A stretch of 64,000 nucleotides of DNA from CAVXJN01 sp963773585 (GTDB lineage Bacteria > Pseudomonadota > Gammaproteobacteria > JASBUN01): positions 620,001-684,000 of the forward strand of contig CAVZBR010000001.1 of NCBI GenBank assembly GCA_963773585.1, read 5' to 3'. Positions 45,392-54,649 of the stretch are shown piece after piece (the first letter of the stretch is position 1; each line of letters begins with the position of its first letter). The translations under genes and the position numbers were made by a program. A model generated the notes under the pieces. It did not search any database. It worked only from the letters and a program-made list of their open reading frames with translations, and was not told the origin of the DNA.

Positions 45392-46726
45392 TCAGTTTGC
45401 CGCGGCGGTAGCGGGCGCTTTCCCCGAAGCTGAACTTGAAAATTGATCCTCTTCAGTGGAACCGCTCAATGCGCCCAATTTTGAGCGGCCGCCCGTGATG
45501 GCGTTGTTTACCGCATCGAAATAGCCGGTGCCGACTTCGCGCTGATGCCGGGTCGCCGTGTAGCCGTCGGCTTCGGCGCCGAATTCTTCCTGCTGCAGTT
45601 CCACGTACGCCGACATCTGGCGTTGCTGATAGCCCTTCGCCAATTTGAACATGCTGTAATTCAACGCATGGAAACCGGCTAGAGTGATGAACTGGAACCG
45701 GTAGCCCATCGCCGCCAGCTCCTTTTGAAAGTGGGCGATCTCCTGGTCGCCGAGATTCTTCTGCCAATTGAATGATGGCGAACAGTTGTACGCCAACAAT
45801 TGATCCGGGTACTCGCCGCGAATCGCCTCCGCGAAGCGACGCGCGAATGCCAGATCCGGTTTACCGGTTTCGCACCACACCAAATCGGCATAAGGCGCGT
45901 AGGCCAGTCCGCGGGAGATGGCCTGGTCGATGCCGTTGCGCACCTGGAAAAAGCCTTCCGACGTGCGTTCTCCGGTCAAGAACCGGCGGTCGTATTCGTC
46001 GACGTCTGAAGTCAGTAAGCTCGCCGCTTCCGCATCGGTGCGCGCGACCAACAGGGTGGGTACACCCATGATGTCCGCCGCCAGCCGCGCGGCATTGAGC
46101 TTTTGAATAGCTTCCTGGGTTGGCACCAGTACTTTTCCGCCCATGTGGCCGCATTTCTTCGCCGAAGCCAGTTGGTCTTCGAAGTGGACCCCGGCGGCGC
46201 CGGCTTCGATCATCGCTTTCATCAGTTCGAATGCGTTCAGAACGCCGCCGAAGCCCGCTTCCGCATCGGCGACGATCGGCGCGAACCAGTCGATGTCGCC
46301 TTTGCCTTCCATTTGCTGGATCTGATCGGCGCGCATCAGCGTGTTGTTGATTCGACGTACCACCGCAGGCACCGAGTTGGCGGGATAGAGCGATTGATCC
46401 GGATACATCTCGCCAGCAATATTGGCATCGCCTGCAACCTGCCAGCCCGACAGATAAATAGCCTTGAGGCCAGCGCGGACCTGTTGCATCGCCTGATTGC
46501 CGGTGAGGGCGCCGAGGGCGTTGATGAAAGGCTCCTCCTGAAGCAGACGCCAGAGCTTGTCGGCGCCGTCCCGGGCCAGGGTGTATTCGATCATCTTGCT
46601 GCCGCGCAAGCGCACCACTTCGGCGGCTTCATAGCCGCGTCGTACGCCGCGCCAGCGGCTTTCGGTTTGCCAGGTTCGGTTCAGTTCCTGCGCCTGCTGC
46701 TGCAGCGCCTGCTGTTGGCTGGTCAT
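45392..46726 (-). CDS. aceA: Isocitrate lyase
   Basis: The enzyme splits isocitrate to succinate and glyoxylate, the first step of the glyoxylate shunt, needed for growth on acetate. The 444-residue protein has the catalytic motif KKCGHMGGKVLVPTQ and the substrate-binding segments YLSGWQVAGDAN and YNCSPSFNWQKNL. It ends in a Ser/Ala-rich tail not seen in the core. Malate synthase is not in the window. A LysR regulator gene is divergent from it and may control it. Acetate from the Xsc-AckA route could be used through this shunt. Confidence 0.97.
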   Translation of the reverse strand: MTSQQQALQQQAQELNRTWQTESRWRGVRRGYEAAEVVRLRGSKMIEYTLARDGADKLWRLLQEEPFINALGALTGNQAMQQVRAGLKAIYLSGWQVAGDANIAGEMYPDQSLYPANSVPAVVRRINNTLMRADQIQQMEGKGDIDWFAPIVADAEAGFGGVLNAFELMKAMIEAGAAGVHFEDQLASAKKCGHMGGKVLVPTQEAIQKLNAARLAADIMGVPTLLVARTDAEAASLLTSDVDEYDRRFLTGERTSEGFFQVRNGIDQAISRGLAYAPYADLVWCETGKPDLAFARRFAEAIRGEYPDQLLAYNCSPSFNWQKNLGDQEIAHFQKELAAMGYRFQFITLAGFHALNYSMFKLAKGYQQRQMSAYVELQQEEFGAEADGYTATRHQREVGTGYFDAVNNAITGGRSKLGALSGSTEEDQFSSSASGKAPATAAAN

Positions 46727-46818
46727 CGTGTTCCTCCGTAAAGTTGCGCGGGTTTACGCCGCCGATTGCGGCCGGATTGTCCATTGCAGGCTATGGAACA
46801 CGGTACTATTTGACTAGG

Positions 46819-46830
46819 TTGATTCATCAA
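46819..46830. promoter_or_regulatory. Palindrome in the aceA-lysR intergenic region
   Basis: TTGAT-TC-ATCAA is a perfect 5-2-5 inverted repeat in the 146-base divergent region, close to a TTGACT that could be a -35 box for the LysR gene. It fits the size and symmetry of a LysR operator half-pair, but no second copy was found. Confidence 0.4.
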
Positions 46831-46872
46831 TATGCACTATTGTTTGTAGCAATGATCGCCCCCGGAGCCACG

Positions 46873-47883
46873 ATGGCGCGCTCGGAAACCGCAGGTCGTC
46901 ACAATCGCTTACGCCAATTGCGCGCATTCTGTCAGGCGGCGCAGACCGGCAGCATCTCCAAGGCGGCGGAACGTTTGTTCCTGAGCCAGCCATCGGTGTC
47001 GTTGCTGATCAAAAGTCTGGAGCAGGATCTGCAGACCATGCTGTTCGAACGGCGCGGCCCGCGGATCGAATTGACCCCGGCGGGCCAGATCCTGCTCGAA
47101 ACCGCTGCGCCTCTGGTGGAGGGAATGGATCACCTGCCTGAATTGTTCGCGTCCCGTCTCGGTGACGTGAACGGCGGCAGCCTGGATATCGCCGCCGGCG
47201 AGTCGACAATTTTGTATCTGCTGCCGGAATTCCTGCAGCGTTTTACCGCCGAGTATCACCAGGTACGAGTGCACTTGCATAACGTCACCGGCCGCGACGG
47301 GCTCAAGATGTTACGCGGCGGCGAAGTGGATTTCGCGGTGGGTTCGATGATCGACGTGCCGGACGACATCGTCTATGCGCCCATCTTCAGTTACGAACCG
47401 ATGTTGATCACGTCTCTCGATCATCCTTTGGCAAAGCGCAAAAGCGTCACCCTGGAAGACATCAGTCCGTGCGGACTCATATTACCGCCTCGCCACCTCA
47501 GCACATGGCACATTGTCGATCTGGTTTTTCATCAGCATGGCGTGAGCTACGACGTGGTATTGGAGGCCGGCGGTTGGGAAGTGATCAAAAAGTTCGTTGC
47601 GATGGGCCTGGGGGTGTCGATCGTGACCAGCATTTGCCTGACCGGCAATGAAGCACTTGCGGCGATCCCGTTAAGTCGTTATTTCCCCAAGCGCAGTTAT
47701 GGCGTCGTCATGCGTCGCGGCCAGTTCGTTTCGCCCCAGGCACGCTGTTTCCTCGAGATCATGGATCAGAAGTTTTTCACGCGCCCCGAGCTGAACTCGA
47801 AGCGTCACAACCGTTCCAGCGGCCGCAGCAGGCCCGATTCCGGCGCTACCGATTTCACCGGTCACGACAAATCACTGCCGTGA
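46873..47883 (+). CDS. LysR family transcriptional regulator, CysB/Cbl-like layout
   Basis: The 336-residue protein has an N-terminal LysR winged helix-turn-helix (NRLRQLRAFCQAAQTGSISKAAERLFLSQPSVSLLI) and a periplasmic-binding-type effector domain from about residue 95 to 300. The last 40 residues are a polar extension. The ATG at 46873 has CGGAG five bases upstream; the frame is open back to 46744, but that part includes the promoter region. It is divergent from aceA, so regulation of the glyoxylate shunt is the natural guess, not shown by the sequence. Confidence 0.85.
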   Translation: MARSETAGRHNRLRQLRAFCQAAQTGSISKAAERLFLSQPSVSLLIKSLEQDLQTMLFERRGPRIELTPAGQILLETAAPLVEGMDHLPELFASRLGDVNGGSLDIAAGESTILYLLPEFLQRFTAEYHQVRVHLHNVTGRDGLKMLRGGEVDFAVGSMIDVPDDIVYAPIFSYEPMLITSLDHPLAKRKSVTLEDISPCGLILPPRHLSTWHIVDLVFHQHGVSYDVVLEAGGWEVIKKFVAMGLGVSIVTSICLTGNEALAAIPLSRYFPKRSYGVVMRRGQFVSPQARCFLEIMDQKFFTRPELNSKRHNRSSGRSRPDSGATDFTGHDKSLP

Positions 47884-47904
47884 CTCGAGATCCGCATACG
47901 CGGA

Positions 47905-48642
47905 TTACAAGCGCTCGATCCGATCGAGTTCCATATAGAACTGGCTGCCGTCTTCTTCGATATGCTCCAGGCGGACCACCAGATAGTGCAGCGCCGGCGC
48001 GCACCAGAAATAGGTTTCCCGTTCGTTGTCCTGGCGACGAAGCCGCTGCAGTTTCACGGTTTCGAATTCTCCCGCTTTGGTTTGCACATGCTCGGTTCCT
48101 AAACGTCGGAATCGGTACCGTTTGAGCTTACCGCCGTCCGCGACGTCGTAAAGCAGCGGCCCGTCGCCCCGTTGCAGATCGAGCATGACGGCCAATTGCA
48201 CGGAGAACTTGTCCTGAGTGCCGTTGGGGACGTCCATGGTCCAGGTATGGCCCTTGGCCGTGTTGGCGACTTCGCCATGCTGCCAGTCGAACACCAGACC
48301 GACGTTGCGGTCCTTGTTGCTGCGCTTGTGACTATATTGGTATTCCAGTGGTCTGATGCCGCCGTTGTGTGGCTGCCAAACGCTGCGTTCCGTGACTTCG
48401 TCATGGCGGAACAGGGCGAGTAGCCCCACCGGCTCGGTGACACTGCTGTAGACGAACTTCGAGCCGCTGCGCTGTAGACGCACAGTCGATTCGGCGATCC
48501 GCAGCGAGCCTTTATAAGCGCTGTAGTGGGCTTGGAATTCCGGTAGCGCTGCGGGCGGCGAAGCGGCCACGGCCTGGGCGGCCCCGATCGAGTGCGTCGC
48601 ACAAAGGGCCAGCACCGCCAATGTCCAATTCCTCAATTGCAC
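47905..48642 (-). CDS. DUF3108 family periplasmic protein
   Basis: The 245-residue protein has a signal peptide (TLAVLALCATHSIGAAQAVA). A DUF3108 beta-rich domain follows, with FQAHYSAYKGSLRIAESTVRL and the end block FWCAPALHYLVVRLEHIEEDG. Function is unknown; the family is often found near purMN in gammaproteobacteria. The likely start is a GTG at 48642, overlapping the end of purN by ten bases with GGGGAAG upstream. A longer frame to 48750 has no ribosome site. Confidence 0.82.
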   Translation of the reverse strand: MQLRNWTLAVLALCATHSIGAAQAVAASPPAALPEFQAHYSAYKGSLRIAESTVRLQRSGSKFVYSSVTEPVGLLALFRHDEVTERSVWQPHNGGIRPLEYQYSHKRSNKDRNVGLVFDWQHGEVANTAKGHTWTMDVPNGTQDKFSVQLAVMLDLQRGDGPLLYDVADGGKLKRYRFRRLGTEHVQTKAGEFETVKLQRLRRQDNERETYFWCAPALHYLVVRLEHIEEDGSQFYMELDRIERL

Positions 48643-49328
48643 GCGCCGACTTCCCCGGCGTCCGCGCGTAATTGATAGGGCGTGGAGAGGACACGGCCGT
48701 CGAGTTCGGGCTTGCCGTCGCACAGGCGCAACCGGCCCTGCACAAACCACCCGATCACCAACGGATACAGCCGGTGTTCCTGCGCCAGCACGCGGCTCGC
48801 CAGATCGTGCGGTGTGTCGCCCGGGTTGACCGCGACACGTACCTGGGCGATCACCGGTCCGCCGTCGAGTTCGGAGGTGACGAAATGAACGCTGGCGCCA
48901 TGTTCGGGAACGCCCGCCCGCAGCGCCCGCGCATGGGTATGGAGGCCGCGGAACTGCGGCAGCAGCGATGGGTGGATGTTGACCATGCGCCCCCGATAGT
49001 GGTCGACCAGCGGTGCTCCGAGAATGCGCATGAACCCGGCTAGTACCACGAGGTCGGGATGATGGGCATCGATCTCGGCACGAAGCGCAGCGTCGAATGC
49101 GTCGCGGTCCGCATAATTGCGGTGTTCGATCGCTATGGCGTGCAGGCCGGCACGCGTAGCGCGCTGCAAGCCGAATGCATCTGCGCGATTGCTGATCACC
49201 GCCGCGATCTGCGCCTGGCTCCCATCCTGGGCGAGGCGGTCGATGATGGCCTGCAGGTTGCTGCCGCTCCCGGAGATCAGTACTACGATGCGCGGCCGGG
49301 CGCCGGTTTTTTGCTGCGCGCTTGACAT
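48633..49328 (-). CDS. purN: Phosphoribosylglycinamide formyltransferase
   Basis: This enzyme transfers a formyl group from 10-formyl-tetrahydrofolate to GAR in purine synthesis. The 231-residue protein has the phosphate-binding RIVVLISGSGSNLQAI and the central GFMRILG. The catalytic Asn-His-Asp set falls in NIHPSLLPQFRGLHTHARAL, HGASVHFVTSELDGGPVIAQ and nearby. purM lies nine bases upstream and the DUF3108 gene overlaps its end. Confidence 0.95.
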   Translation of the reverse strand: MSSAQQKTGARPRIVVLISGSGSNLQAIIDRLAQDGSQAQIAAVISNRADAFGLQRATRAGLHAIAIEHRNYADRDAFDAALRAEIDAHHPDLVVLAGFMRILGAPLVDHYRGRMVNIHPSLLPQFRGLHTHARALRAGVPEHGASVHFVTSELDGGPVIAQVRVAVNPGDTPHDLASRVLAQEHRLYPLVIGWFVQGRLRLCDGKPELDGRVLSTPYQLRADAGEVGACN

Positions 49329-49337
49329 GGCGTGCCG

Positions 49338-50405
49338 TCAGCGGATTTCGACCCGCGGCTCCCCGTGCTCGCTGCGTTCGATCGCGCCGATGATCATCGC
49401 ATCTTCACCCGCCTGCCGTAATTCGGTCAGGGCGCGTTCGGCGTCATCGGCGCCCACACACACCACCATGCCGATCCCGCAGTTGAACGTACGGTACATT
49501 TCCGGGTCGCTGATTTGGCCCTGTTCCTGCAGCCAGTCGAAGATGCCTGGCCGCTGCCAGCGCTTGTGATCGATCACGGCGACTGTGTCCGCGCCCATGA
49601 CCCGGGGCAGGTTTTCGGGTAGCCCGCCGCCGGTGATGTGGGCAATTGCATGTACGTCCACTGCCCGCAGCAGCGCCAGGATGGATTTAACGTAGATTCG
49701 CGTGGGTGCGAGCAGGGTCTGCCCCAGCGTGGACTCGCCAAAGGGCGTATCGAGTTCCGCACCGCTGACGTCCACGACCTTGCGCACCAGCGAGTAGCCG
49801 TTGGAATGGGGTCCAGAGGAGGCGAGCCCGATCAGGACGTCGCCCGTCGCCACTTTGGTGCCGTCGATGATGCGACTTTTTTCCACCACGCCGACACAGA
49901 ACCCCGCCAGATCGTAATCGCCACCGTCGTACATCCCCGGCATCTCCGCGGTCTCGCCGCCCACCAGGGCGGCGCCGGCCAGCTCGCAGCCGCGGCCGAT
50001 GCCCGCGATCACTTGCGCGGCCACCTCCACGTCCAATTTGCCGGTGGCGTAGTAGTCGAGGAAGAACAACGGTTCGGCACCCTGGACGATCAGATCGTTG
50101 ACGCACATCGCCACCAGGTCGATGCCGATGGTATCGTGCTGCCGCAACTGCATGGCGAGTTTGAGTTTGGTGCCGACGCCGTCGGTGCCTGAGACCAGTA
50201 CCGGTTCCCGGTAGCGATCCAGCGGCAACTCGAACAACGCCCCGAATCCTCCGAGACCACCCAGGACTTCTGGACGGCGGGTGCGGCGCGCGATGGGTCC
50301 GATGCGTTCCACCAGGCGGTTGCCCGCGTCGATGTCGACGCCAGCGTCGCTGTAGCGCAAACCTGCGCCAGTTGGGGATGATATGGAATCCGAGGACTTG
50401 CTCAC
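49338..50405 (-). CDS. purM: Phosphoribosylformylglycinamidine cyclo-ligase
   Basis: PurM closes the imidazole ring to make AIR in purine synthesis. The 355-residue product shows LRYSDAGVDIDAGN, the ATP-binding SGTDGVGTKLKLA, LVGGETAEMPGMY and HITGGGLPENLPR. I chose the GTG at 50405 because AGGAG lies six bases upstream and the length then fits the family. An ATG at 50552 would add 49 unrelated residues. purN follows directly. Confidence 0.95.
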   Translation of the reverse strand: MSKSSDSISSPTGAGLRYSDAGVDIDAGNRLVERIGPIARRTRRPEVLGGLGGFGALFELPLDRYREPVLVSGTDGVGTKLKLAMQLRQHDTIGIDLVAMCVNDLIVQGAEPLFFLDYYATGKLDVEVAAQVIAGIGRGCELAGAALVGGETAEMPGMYDGGDYDLAGFCVGVVEKSRIIDGTKVATGDVLIGLASSGPHSNGYSLVRKVVDVSGAELDTPFGESTLGQTLLAPTRIYVKSILALLRAVDVHAIAHITGGGLPENLPRVMGADTVAVIDHKRWQRPGIFDWLQEQGQISDPEMYRTFNCGIGMVVCVGADDAERALTELRQAGEDAMIIGAIERSEHGEPRVEIR

Positions 50406-50857
50406 AGGATGCTCCTGGCGTGGTGGACGGTTTCGAGGGTATGGTACTGTACTGCCTGATTGAAAAGGGCCTGTTCGCCGGGGCGGCGCGCGAGCGGACC
50501 CGGTGGGGCCGGCGAACGGAGAAACCCGCGGCGGCATGGAAAAACAGGGCACCGCTTACGACATGCTTTCATTCCTTCGGCTGCCATTCTGCAGTATTGC
50601 CTTCGCTGCGTTGTATTCGCCGACCAGCGCTCGTTGCGACGAGCCTTTGAAGCGGCAAGGCTGCTGTGTGTCGGTGCGCCAACAATAACGAGACCTGGTC
50701 CGCAAGCTTCGGTATTTTACACGCCTCCGCCCCGCCGCGCGCAGCCGTGGCGGGAAATCCGGTGGCGCGAGCGCGTGCAAACTGCGGCGCGGGTAGTCGC
50801 CGGGTGGACGAAGGCCGATTCGCCCCGGTAGGGCGCCACTATGCGTGAAAGTGACTC
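50406..50857. other. Divergent purM/DUF2066 intergenic region without a supportable gene
   Basis: About 450 bases separate the two divergent genes. Several short frames exist on both strands, but they overlap each other, lack ribosome sites and show no domain. The region must contain the purM promoter and that of the DUF2066 operon. I could not recognise a PurR-box or a convincing -35/-10 pair. Confidence 0.5.
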
Positions 50858-51958
50858 ATGATTCGATATCTGCTCATTTTGGGGTTATTGCTCACGGCCA
50901 TTGCGCCGCCGGCTGGTGCAGCTTCCCAGGTTGGCGGCCTGTACGAAGTCCGGGTACCGGTGTCCGATCAGACCGCGGCGGAACGCGACCGCGCCCTGAC
51001 GGCAGCCTTGCGCGAAGTGGTCGTGCGCGCGGCTGGGTCGCGCGAGGCGGCGAGCGACCAGAACCTGCCCAGCGGCGCCGGCGCCGTGGATCGCATCGTG
51101 CAACAGTACGGCTATCTCACCACCCCGGACGGCCTGCAACTGCACGTGCGGTTCGATCCGGCGGCGGTCGAGCAGATGCTGCGCCAGCGTGGTCTATCGG
51201 TCTGGGGCAGCGAACGGCCGACCACGCTGGTGTGGCTGGCAATTCAAGACGGCGCTGACCGGCGGCTGATCAGCGCCGACGACACGGCGCCGGCAGGGCA
51301 GGCGTTGCGTCACGCGGCCCGTGCGCGGGCGGTGCCGGTGATGTTGCCGCTGCAGGATCTGGAGGATCAGTCCAAGGTGCGGTTCGCCGACATCTGGGGA
51401 GGATTTTTCGATGACGTGCTGTCCGCCTCTGCACGCTATCAGGCCGACGCCGTTTTGATCGGTCGCCTGCAGCGCCAGAGTGGCGGTTGGAGCAGCCGCT
51501 GGAATCTGTACGATCGCGGCCAGACGCGGCAGTGGAATGCCAGCGGCGAAGATCTCGCCGCAGCGGCAGCGGCCGGGGTCGACGGCTTGGCCGATACCCT
51601 GGCGGCTCGCTATGCCGAGCGGCCGGATGCGACCGGCGCCCTGGATCAGGTTGGAGTGCGCATCGATGATGTCCGCACGCTGGACGATTATGCCGGTCTA
51701 TCGACGTTTTTGCGTTCGCGGGAACTGGTCAGCACGACGCGGCTGGTGTCCGTTACCGGCGACCAGGCATATTTCGAACTGTCGGTGCGCGGTTCCGCGG
51801 AACGCCTGCAGCGCACGCTCGCCTTGTGGGGCCGCCTGGCAGCCGTGGCGCCGGCGGCCAACGATCCCGGCGCGCCGATCGATAGTAGCGCCTCCCCGAG
51901 TAGCGCCTCCCCGAGTGGCGCCTCCCTGGCCGAACTGCATTTTCGACTTGTGCCGTGA
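50858..51958 (+). CDS. DUF2066 family exported protein
   Basis: The 366-residue protein has a signal peptide (RYLLILGLLLTAIAPPAGAA). The DUF2066 domain contains LYEVRVPVSDQTAAERDRAL, VDRIVQQYGY and LWLYLAV-like strands (here LVWLAIQDG). The family lies next to purM in pseudomonads as well and has no known function. Near the C-terminus a 15-bp unit is repeated three times at 51884-51928, giving Ser-Ser-Ala-Ser-Pro repeats. Its stop codon overlaps the next start in GTGA. Confidence 0.85.
   Translation: MIRYLLILGLLLTAIAPPAGAASQVGGLYEVRVPVSDQTAAERDRALTAALREVVVRAAGSREAASDQNLPSGAGAVDRIVQQYGYLTTPDGLQLHVRFDPAAVEQMLRQRGLSVWGSERPTTLVWLAIQDGADRRLISADDTAPAGQALRHAARARAVPVMLPLQDLEDQSKVRFADIWGGFFDDVLSASARYQADAVLIGRLQRQSGGWSSRWNLYDRGQTRQWNASGEDLAAAAAAGVDGLADTLAARYAERPDATGALDQVGVRIDDVRTLDDYAGLSTFLRSRELVSTTRLVSVTGDQAYFELSVRGSAERLQRTLALWGRLAAVAPAANDPGAPIDSSASPSSASPSGASLAELHFRLVP
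51884..51928 (+). repeat. Three 15-bp tandem units inside the DUF2066 gene
   Basis: AGTAGCGCCTCCCCG occurs twice exactly and once with two changes. It encodes SSASP, SSASP and SGASL. The unit length keeps the frame, so copy number could vary without disrupting the protein. Confidence 0.8.
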
Positions 51959-52515
51959 AGCGTCAGGACATTCCTAATCTGATCAGCGCGCTGCGCATCT
52001 TGTTGATCGTGCCGGTGGTAATCCTGCTGGCTCAACGCCAATTCGCCGCCGCGTTGCTGCTGTTCACCGTGGCCGGCGCCTCCGACGCTATCGACGGCCA
52101 GCTGGCGCGCCGTTACGGCTGGATCACCCCACTGGGTGGGTGGCTCGATCCGCTCGCCGACAAGGCCATGATGGTGTCGTGTTTTGTGGTCCTGACCTGG
52201 CTCGGGCTGGTACCGCTGTGGTTGTTGGCGGCAGTCGTGGTCCGGGACATCATTATCGTCTTCGGTGGATTGGCGTACTACTACCGGGTCGAGAAGGTGC
52301 ATGCCAAGCCGAGTTGGATCAGCAAGCTCAACACGCTGTTGCAGATCATGCTGGTGATGGCGGTGATGTTCGATCAAGGCGCGGTGCCACTGCCGGAGTT
52401 CGGCCTGCGGCTGCTGATTGCGGCGGTGGCGAGCACTGTCGTTTTGAGTGGCGCAGGGTATATCTGGACCTGGGGGATGCGCGCCTTGCGCGTGCGTTCG
52501 GCTAGCCGAGGATGA
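51955..52515 (+). CDS. CDP-alcohol phosphatidyltransferase family membrane protein (PgsA-like)
   Basis: This 186-residue membrane enzyme joins a CDP-activated lipid to an alcohol. The full signature D-x2-DG-x2-AR-x8-G-x3-D-x3-D is present in DAIDGQLARRYG followed by GGWLDPLADK, so it should be active. About six hydrophobic helices surround it. It resembles PgsA or bacterial cardiolipin synthase of the CAPT type, but the alcohol cannot be assigned. The GTG start at 51955 overlaps the DUF2066 stop codon, and its own end overlaps the PerM start. Confidence 0.85.
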   Translation: MKRQDIPNLISALRILLIVPVVILLAQRQFAAALLLFTVAGASDAIDGQLARRYGWITPLGGWLDPLADKAMMVSCFVVLTWLGLVPLWLLAAVVVRDIIIVFGGLAYYYRVEKVHAKPSWISKLNTLLQIMLVMAVMFDQGAVPLPEFGLRLLIAAVASTVVLSGAGYIWTWGMRALRVRSASRG

Positions 52516-53576
52516 GCGACTCGCAAAAATGGTTGTTACTGGCGCTGCTGTTGCTGAGCGCCGCACTGGTGTACCTGCTGGCACCGGTGTTCGCGCCGTT
52601 CCTGGTGGCCGCGCTCATCGCCTATCTCGGGGATCCGCTGGTGGATCGACTCGAGACGGCCGGGCTGTCACGGACCTGGTCGGTGGTTGTGGTGTTCACC
52701 GGGCTGTTCGCGGTGTTGGCGCTTGTAGTGTTGTTGTTGGTGCCCTTGATCGAGTCACAGATCGCCCATCTGATCGCTCGGCTGCCGGCGTATCTGGACT
52801 GGATTCAGCATCACGCGCTGCCGTGGGTGCAACACACCTTCGGCGTCGAAGTCGGCGATCTCAATTTACAGTCAATACATGACGCGCTGCGGGAACATTG
52901 GCAAAAGGCCGGCGGTATTGCGGCGCAAGTCATCAAAGCCGTTTCCACTTCCGGCGCAGCGCTGGTTGCCTGGGTGGCAAATCTCCTGTTGATTCCAGTG
53001 GTGAGTTTCTACCTGATGCGGGATTGGGACGTGCTGGTCGCGCGTATAGGGGAACTGCTGCCGCTCTCCATGCAGGGCAAGGCGGTGCAGATCGCACGGG
53101 AGTCGGACCGCACTTTGAGTGCATTTCTACGCGGTCAGTTCCTGGTGATGCTGGCCTTGGGCGTAGTGTATTCCGTGGGCCTGTGGCTGGTGGGACTCGA
53201 TCTGGCGCTGCTGATCGGTATGCTCGCAGGCTTGGTGAGCTTTGTGCCCTACCTCGGATTCATCCTCGGCGTGTTAGCGGCGGGGACCGCAGTGCTGGTT
53301 CAGACGCACGAGTGGGTGGACCTGTTGCCGGTGTTGGCCGTGTTCGGCGTGGCGCAGGTGCTGGAAAGTGCGTTGTTCACGCCCTGGCTGGTAGGTGACC
53401 GCATCGGCCTGCACCCGGTCGCCGTGATTTTCGCTGTGCTCGCCGGCGGCCAGTTGTTCGGCTTCGTCGGGGTGTTGTTGGCGCTACCGGTTGCGGCGGT
53501 GATCGCGGTGCTGTTGCGGCACGGACACGCTCATTATCTGCGTAGCGATCTCTACGAAGGTTCGAAACCGGAATAA
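52512..53576 (+). CDS. AI-2E/PerM family transporter
   Basis: The 354-residue inner-membrane protein has about eight helices, in the usual AI-2E family arrangement. It starts with the paired N-terminal helices ALLLLSAALVYLLAPVFAPF and contains the conserved VPYLGFILGVLAAG. The C-terminal HPVAVIFAVLAGGQLFGFVGVLLALPVAAVI region is the most conserved. Members export varied small molecules or act as antiporters, so a substrate is not given. In E. coli perM lies near hda and the ArsC-like yfgD. The ATG at 52512 overlaps the preceding stop. Confidence 0.88.
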   Translation: MSDSQKWLLLALLLLSAALVYLLAPVFAPFLVAALIAYLGDPLVDRLETAGLSRTWSVVVVFTGLFAVLALVVLLLVPLIESQIAHLIARLPAYLDWIQHHALPWVQHTFGVEVGDLNLQSIHDALREHWQKAGGIAAQVIKAVSTSGAALVAWVANLLLIPVVSFYLMRDWDVLVARIGELLPLSMQGKAVQIARESDRTLSAFLRGQFLVMLALGVVYSVGLWLVGLDLALLIGMLAGLVSFVPYLGFILGVLAAGTAVLVQTHEWVDLLPVLAVFGVAQVLESALFTPWLVGDRIGLHPVAVIFAVLAGGQLFGFVGVLLALPVAAVIAVLLRHGHAHYLRSDLYEGSKPE

Positions 53577-53593
53577 ACCGGTGCGAGGGATTC

Positions 53594-54301
53594 ATGGGCG
53601 CGCAGTTGCCGCTTGGGCTGGAATTGCCGGAACATGCCCGGTTCGAAAATTTCAATGCGGGCCCTAATGCCGGCGCCCTGGCGGCGGCGCTGGCCTGTGC
53701 CAGCGGTCGTGAACCATCCTTGCTGTTCCTCTGGGGAGCGGCGGGTACCGGCCGAAGCCACCTGCTGCAGGCGGCCTGCCACCATGCGGCGATCCACGAC
53801 AATGCGGTTGCTTATGTGCCGCTGGCGGAATCGGCCGCACTGTCGGTGGAAATGGTCGGGGGCATGGAGGAAAGCGACCTGGTGTGCATCGATGACATCG
53901 ATCTCGTTGCCGGCCAGCCGTCTTGGGAAAGGGCGTTGTTCGGCGTGGTCAACGGCGTCCTGGAAAATGGCGCCAAGTTGCTGGTCAGCGCGGTTGCCCC
54001 GCCTGCGGAATGCGGTCTGCAGCTTGCCGATCTGGTGTCCCGCTTGTCGCTGAGTGCGGTGTTTCGCCTCGTTGCCCTCGACGACGAGCAGAAGCTGTCG
54101 GTGCTTCGCGTCCACGCCAATGCCAAGGGACTGGAATTGAGCGATGACGCCGGGCGTTATCTGCTGCGCCACTATCGCCGCGACTTGCCCGCCTTGTTTG
54201 CCTTGCTGGAACGCCTCGACCGCGAGTCACTGGCGGCGCAACGCCGCCTGACCGTGCCGTTCATGCGTGAAGTGCTCGGCCGCGGCGAATCAAACCGCTG
54301 A
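53594..54301 (+). CDS. hda: DnaA regulatory inactivator Hda
   Basis: Hda binds the DNA-loaded sliding clamp and stimulates ATP hydrolysis by DnaA, preventing re-initiation. The 235-residue AAA+ protein has the clamp-binding sequence QLPLGLEL at the N-terminus. The Walker A variant GAAGTGRSHLL has Arg for Lys, as in E. coli Hda. Walker B is in LVCIDDIDLVAG. GCGAGGGA precedes the ATG. It converges on the DUF2069 gene, overlapping its end by 12 bases. Confidence 0.92.
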   Translation: MGAQLPLGLELPEHARFENFNAGPNAGALAAALACASGREPSLLFLWGAAGTGRSHLLQAACHHAAIHDNAVAYVPLAESAALSVEMVGGMEESDLVCIDDIDLVAGQPSWERALFGVVNGVLENGAKLLVSAVAPPAECGLQLADLVSRLSLSAVFRLVALDDEQKLSVLRVHANAKGLELSDDAGRYLLRHYRRDLPALFALLERLDRESLAAQRRLTVPFMREVLGRGESNR

Positions 54302-54649
54302 TTTGCCGACCCGGCGTCTGCTTCTTACGTAGGCGATGGCACCGGTGAACCACAGGGTACTGAGCACGACTTCGATGAATGCGAACTCCCGTTCTCCGGG
54401 CCATGTCCAGCCTTCGCCGATGCCATGTACGAAATACAACATGGAAACGAAAATCGACCACTTGTAGGTATAGGTCTTACCGCGCATGAGGCCTTTGAAT
54501 GGGAACACCAGCGGCGCGAGCAGAAACAGGACGAAATACGCCGGCAACTGGGGCGATGGCGCGAACCACAGATACCAAGCCGGCAGCAGCGCCCAAAGAC
54601 CGAAATAGCCGAGCAGTGTCAGGCCTTGCGCCAGGGTAGCGCTTCTCAT
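54290..54649 (-). CDS. DUF2069 family membrane protein
   Basis: This 119-residue inner-membrane protein has four helices and the DUF2069 blocks GYFGLWALLPAWYLWFAP, LLAPLVFPFKGLMRGK and TYKWSIFVSMLYFVHGIGE. The function is unknown; the gene is often found between hda and wrbA. Its ATG overlaps the wrbA stop codon by four bases. Confidence 0.9.
   Translation of the reverse strand: MRSATLAQGLTLLGYFGLWALLPAWYLWFAPSPQLPAYFVLFLLAPLVFPFKGLMRGKTYTYKWSIFVSMLYFVHGIGEGWTWPGEREFAFIEVVLSTLWFTGAIAYVRSRRRVGKSAV

Noticed and set aside
50460..50848. Short frames in the purM/DUF2066 divergent region
   Set aside because: They are in three overlapping frames with low-complexity Arg-rich translations and no start signal.
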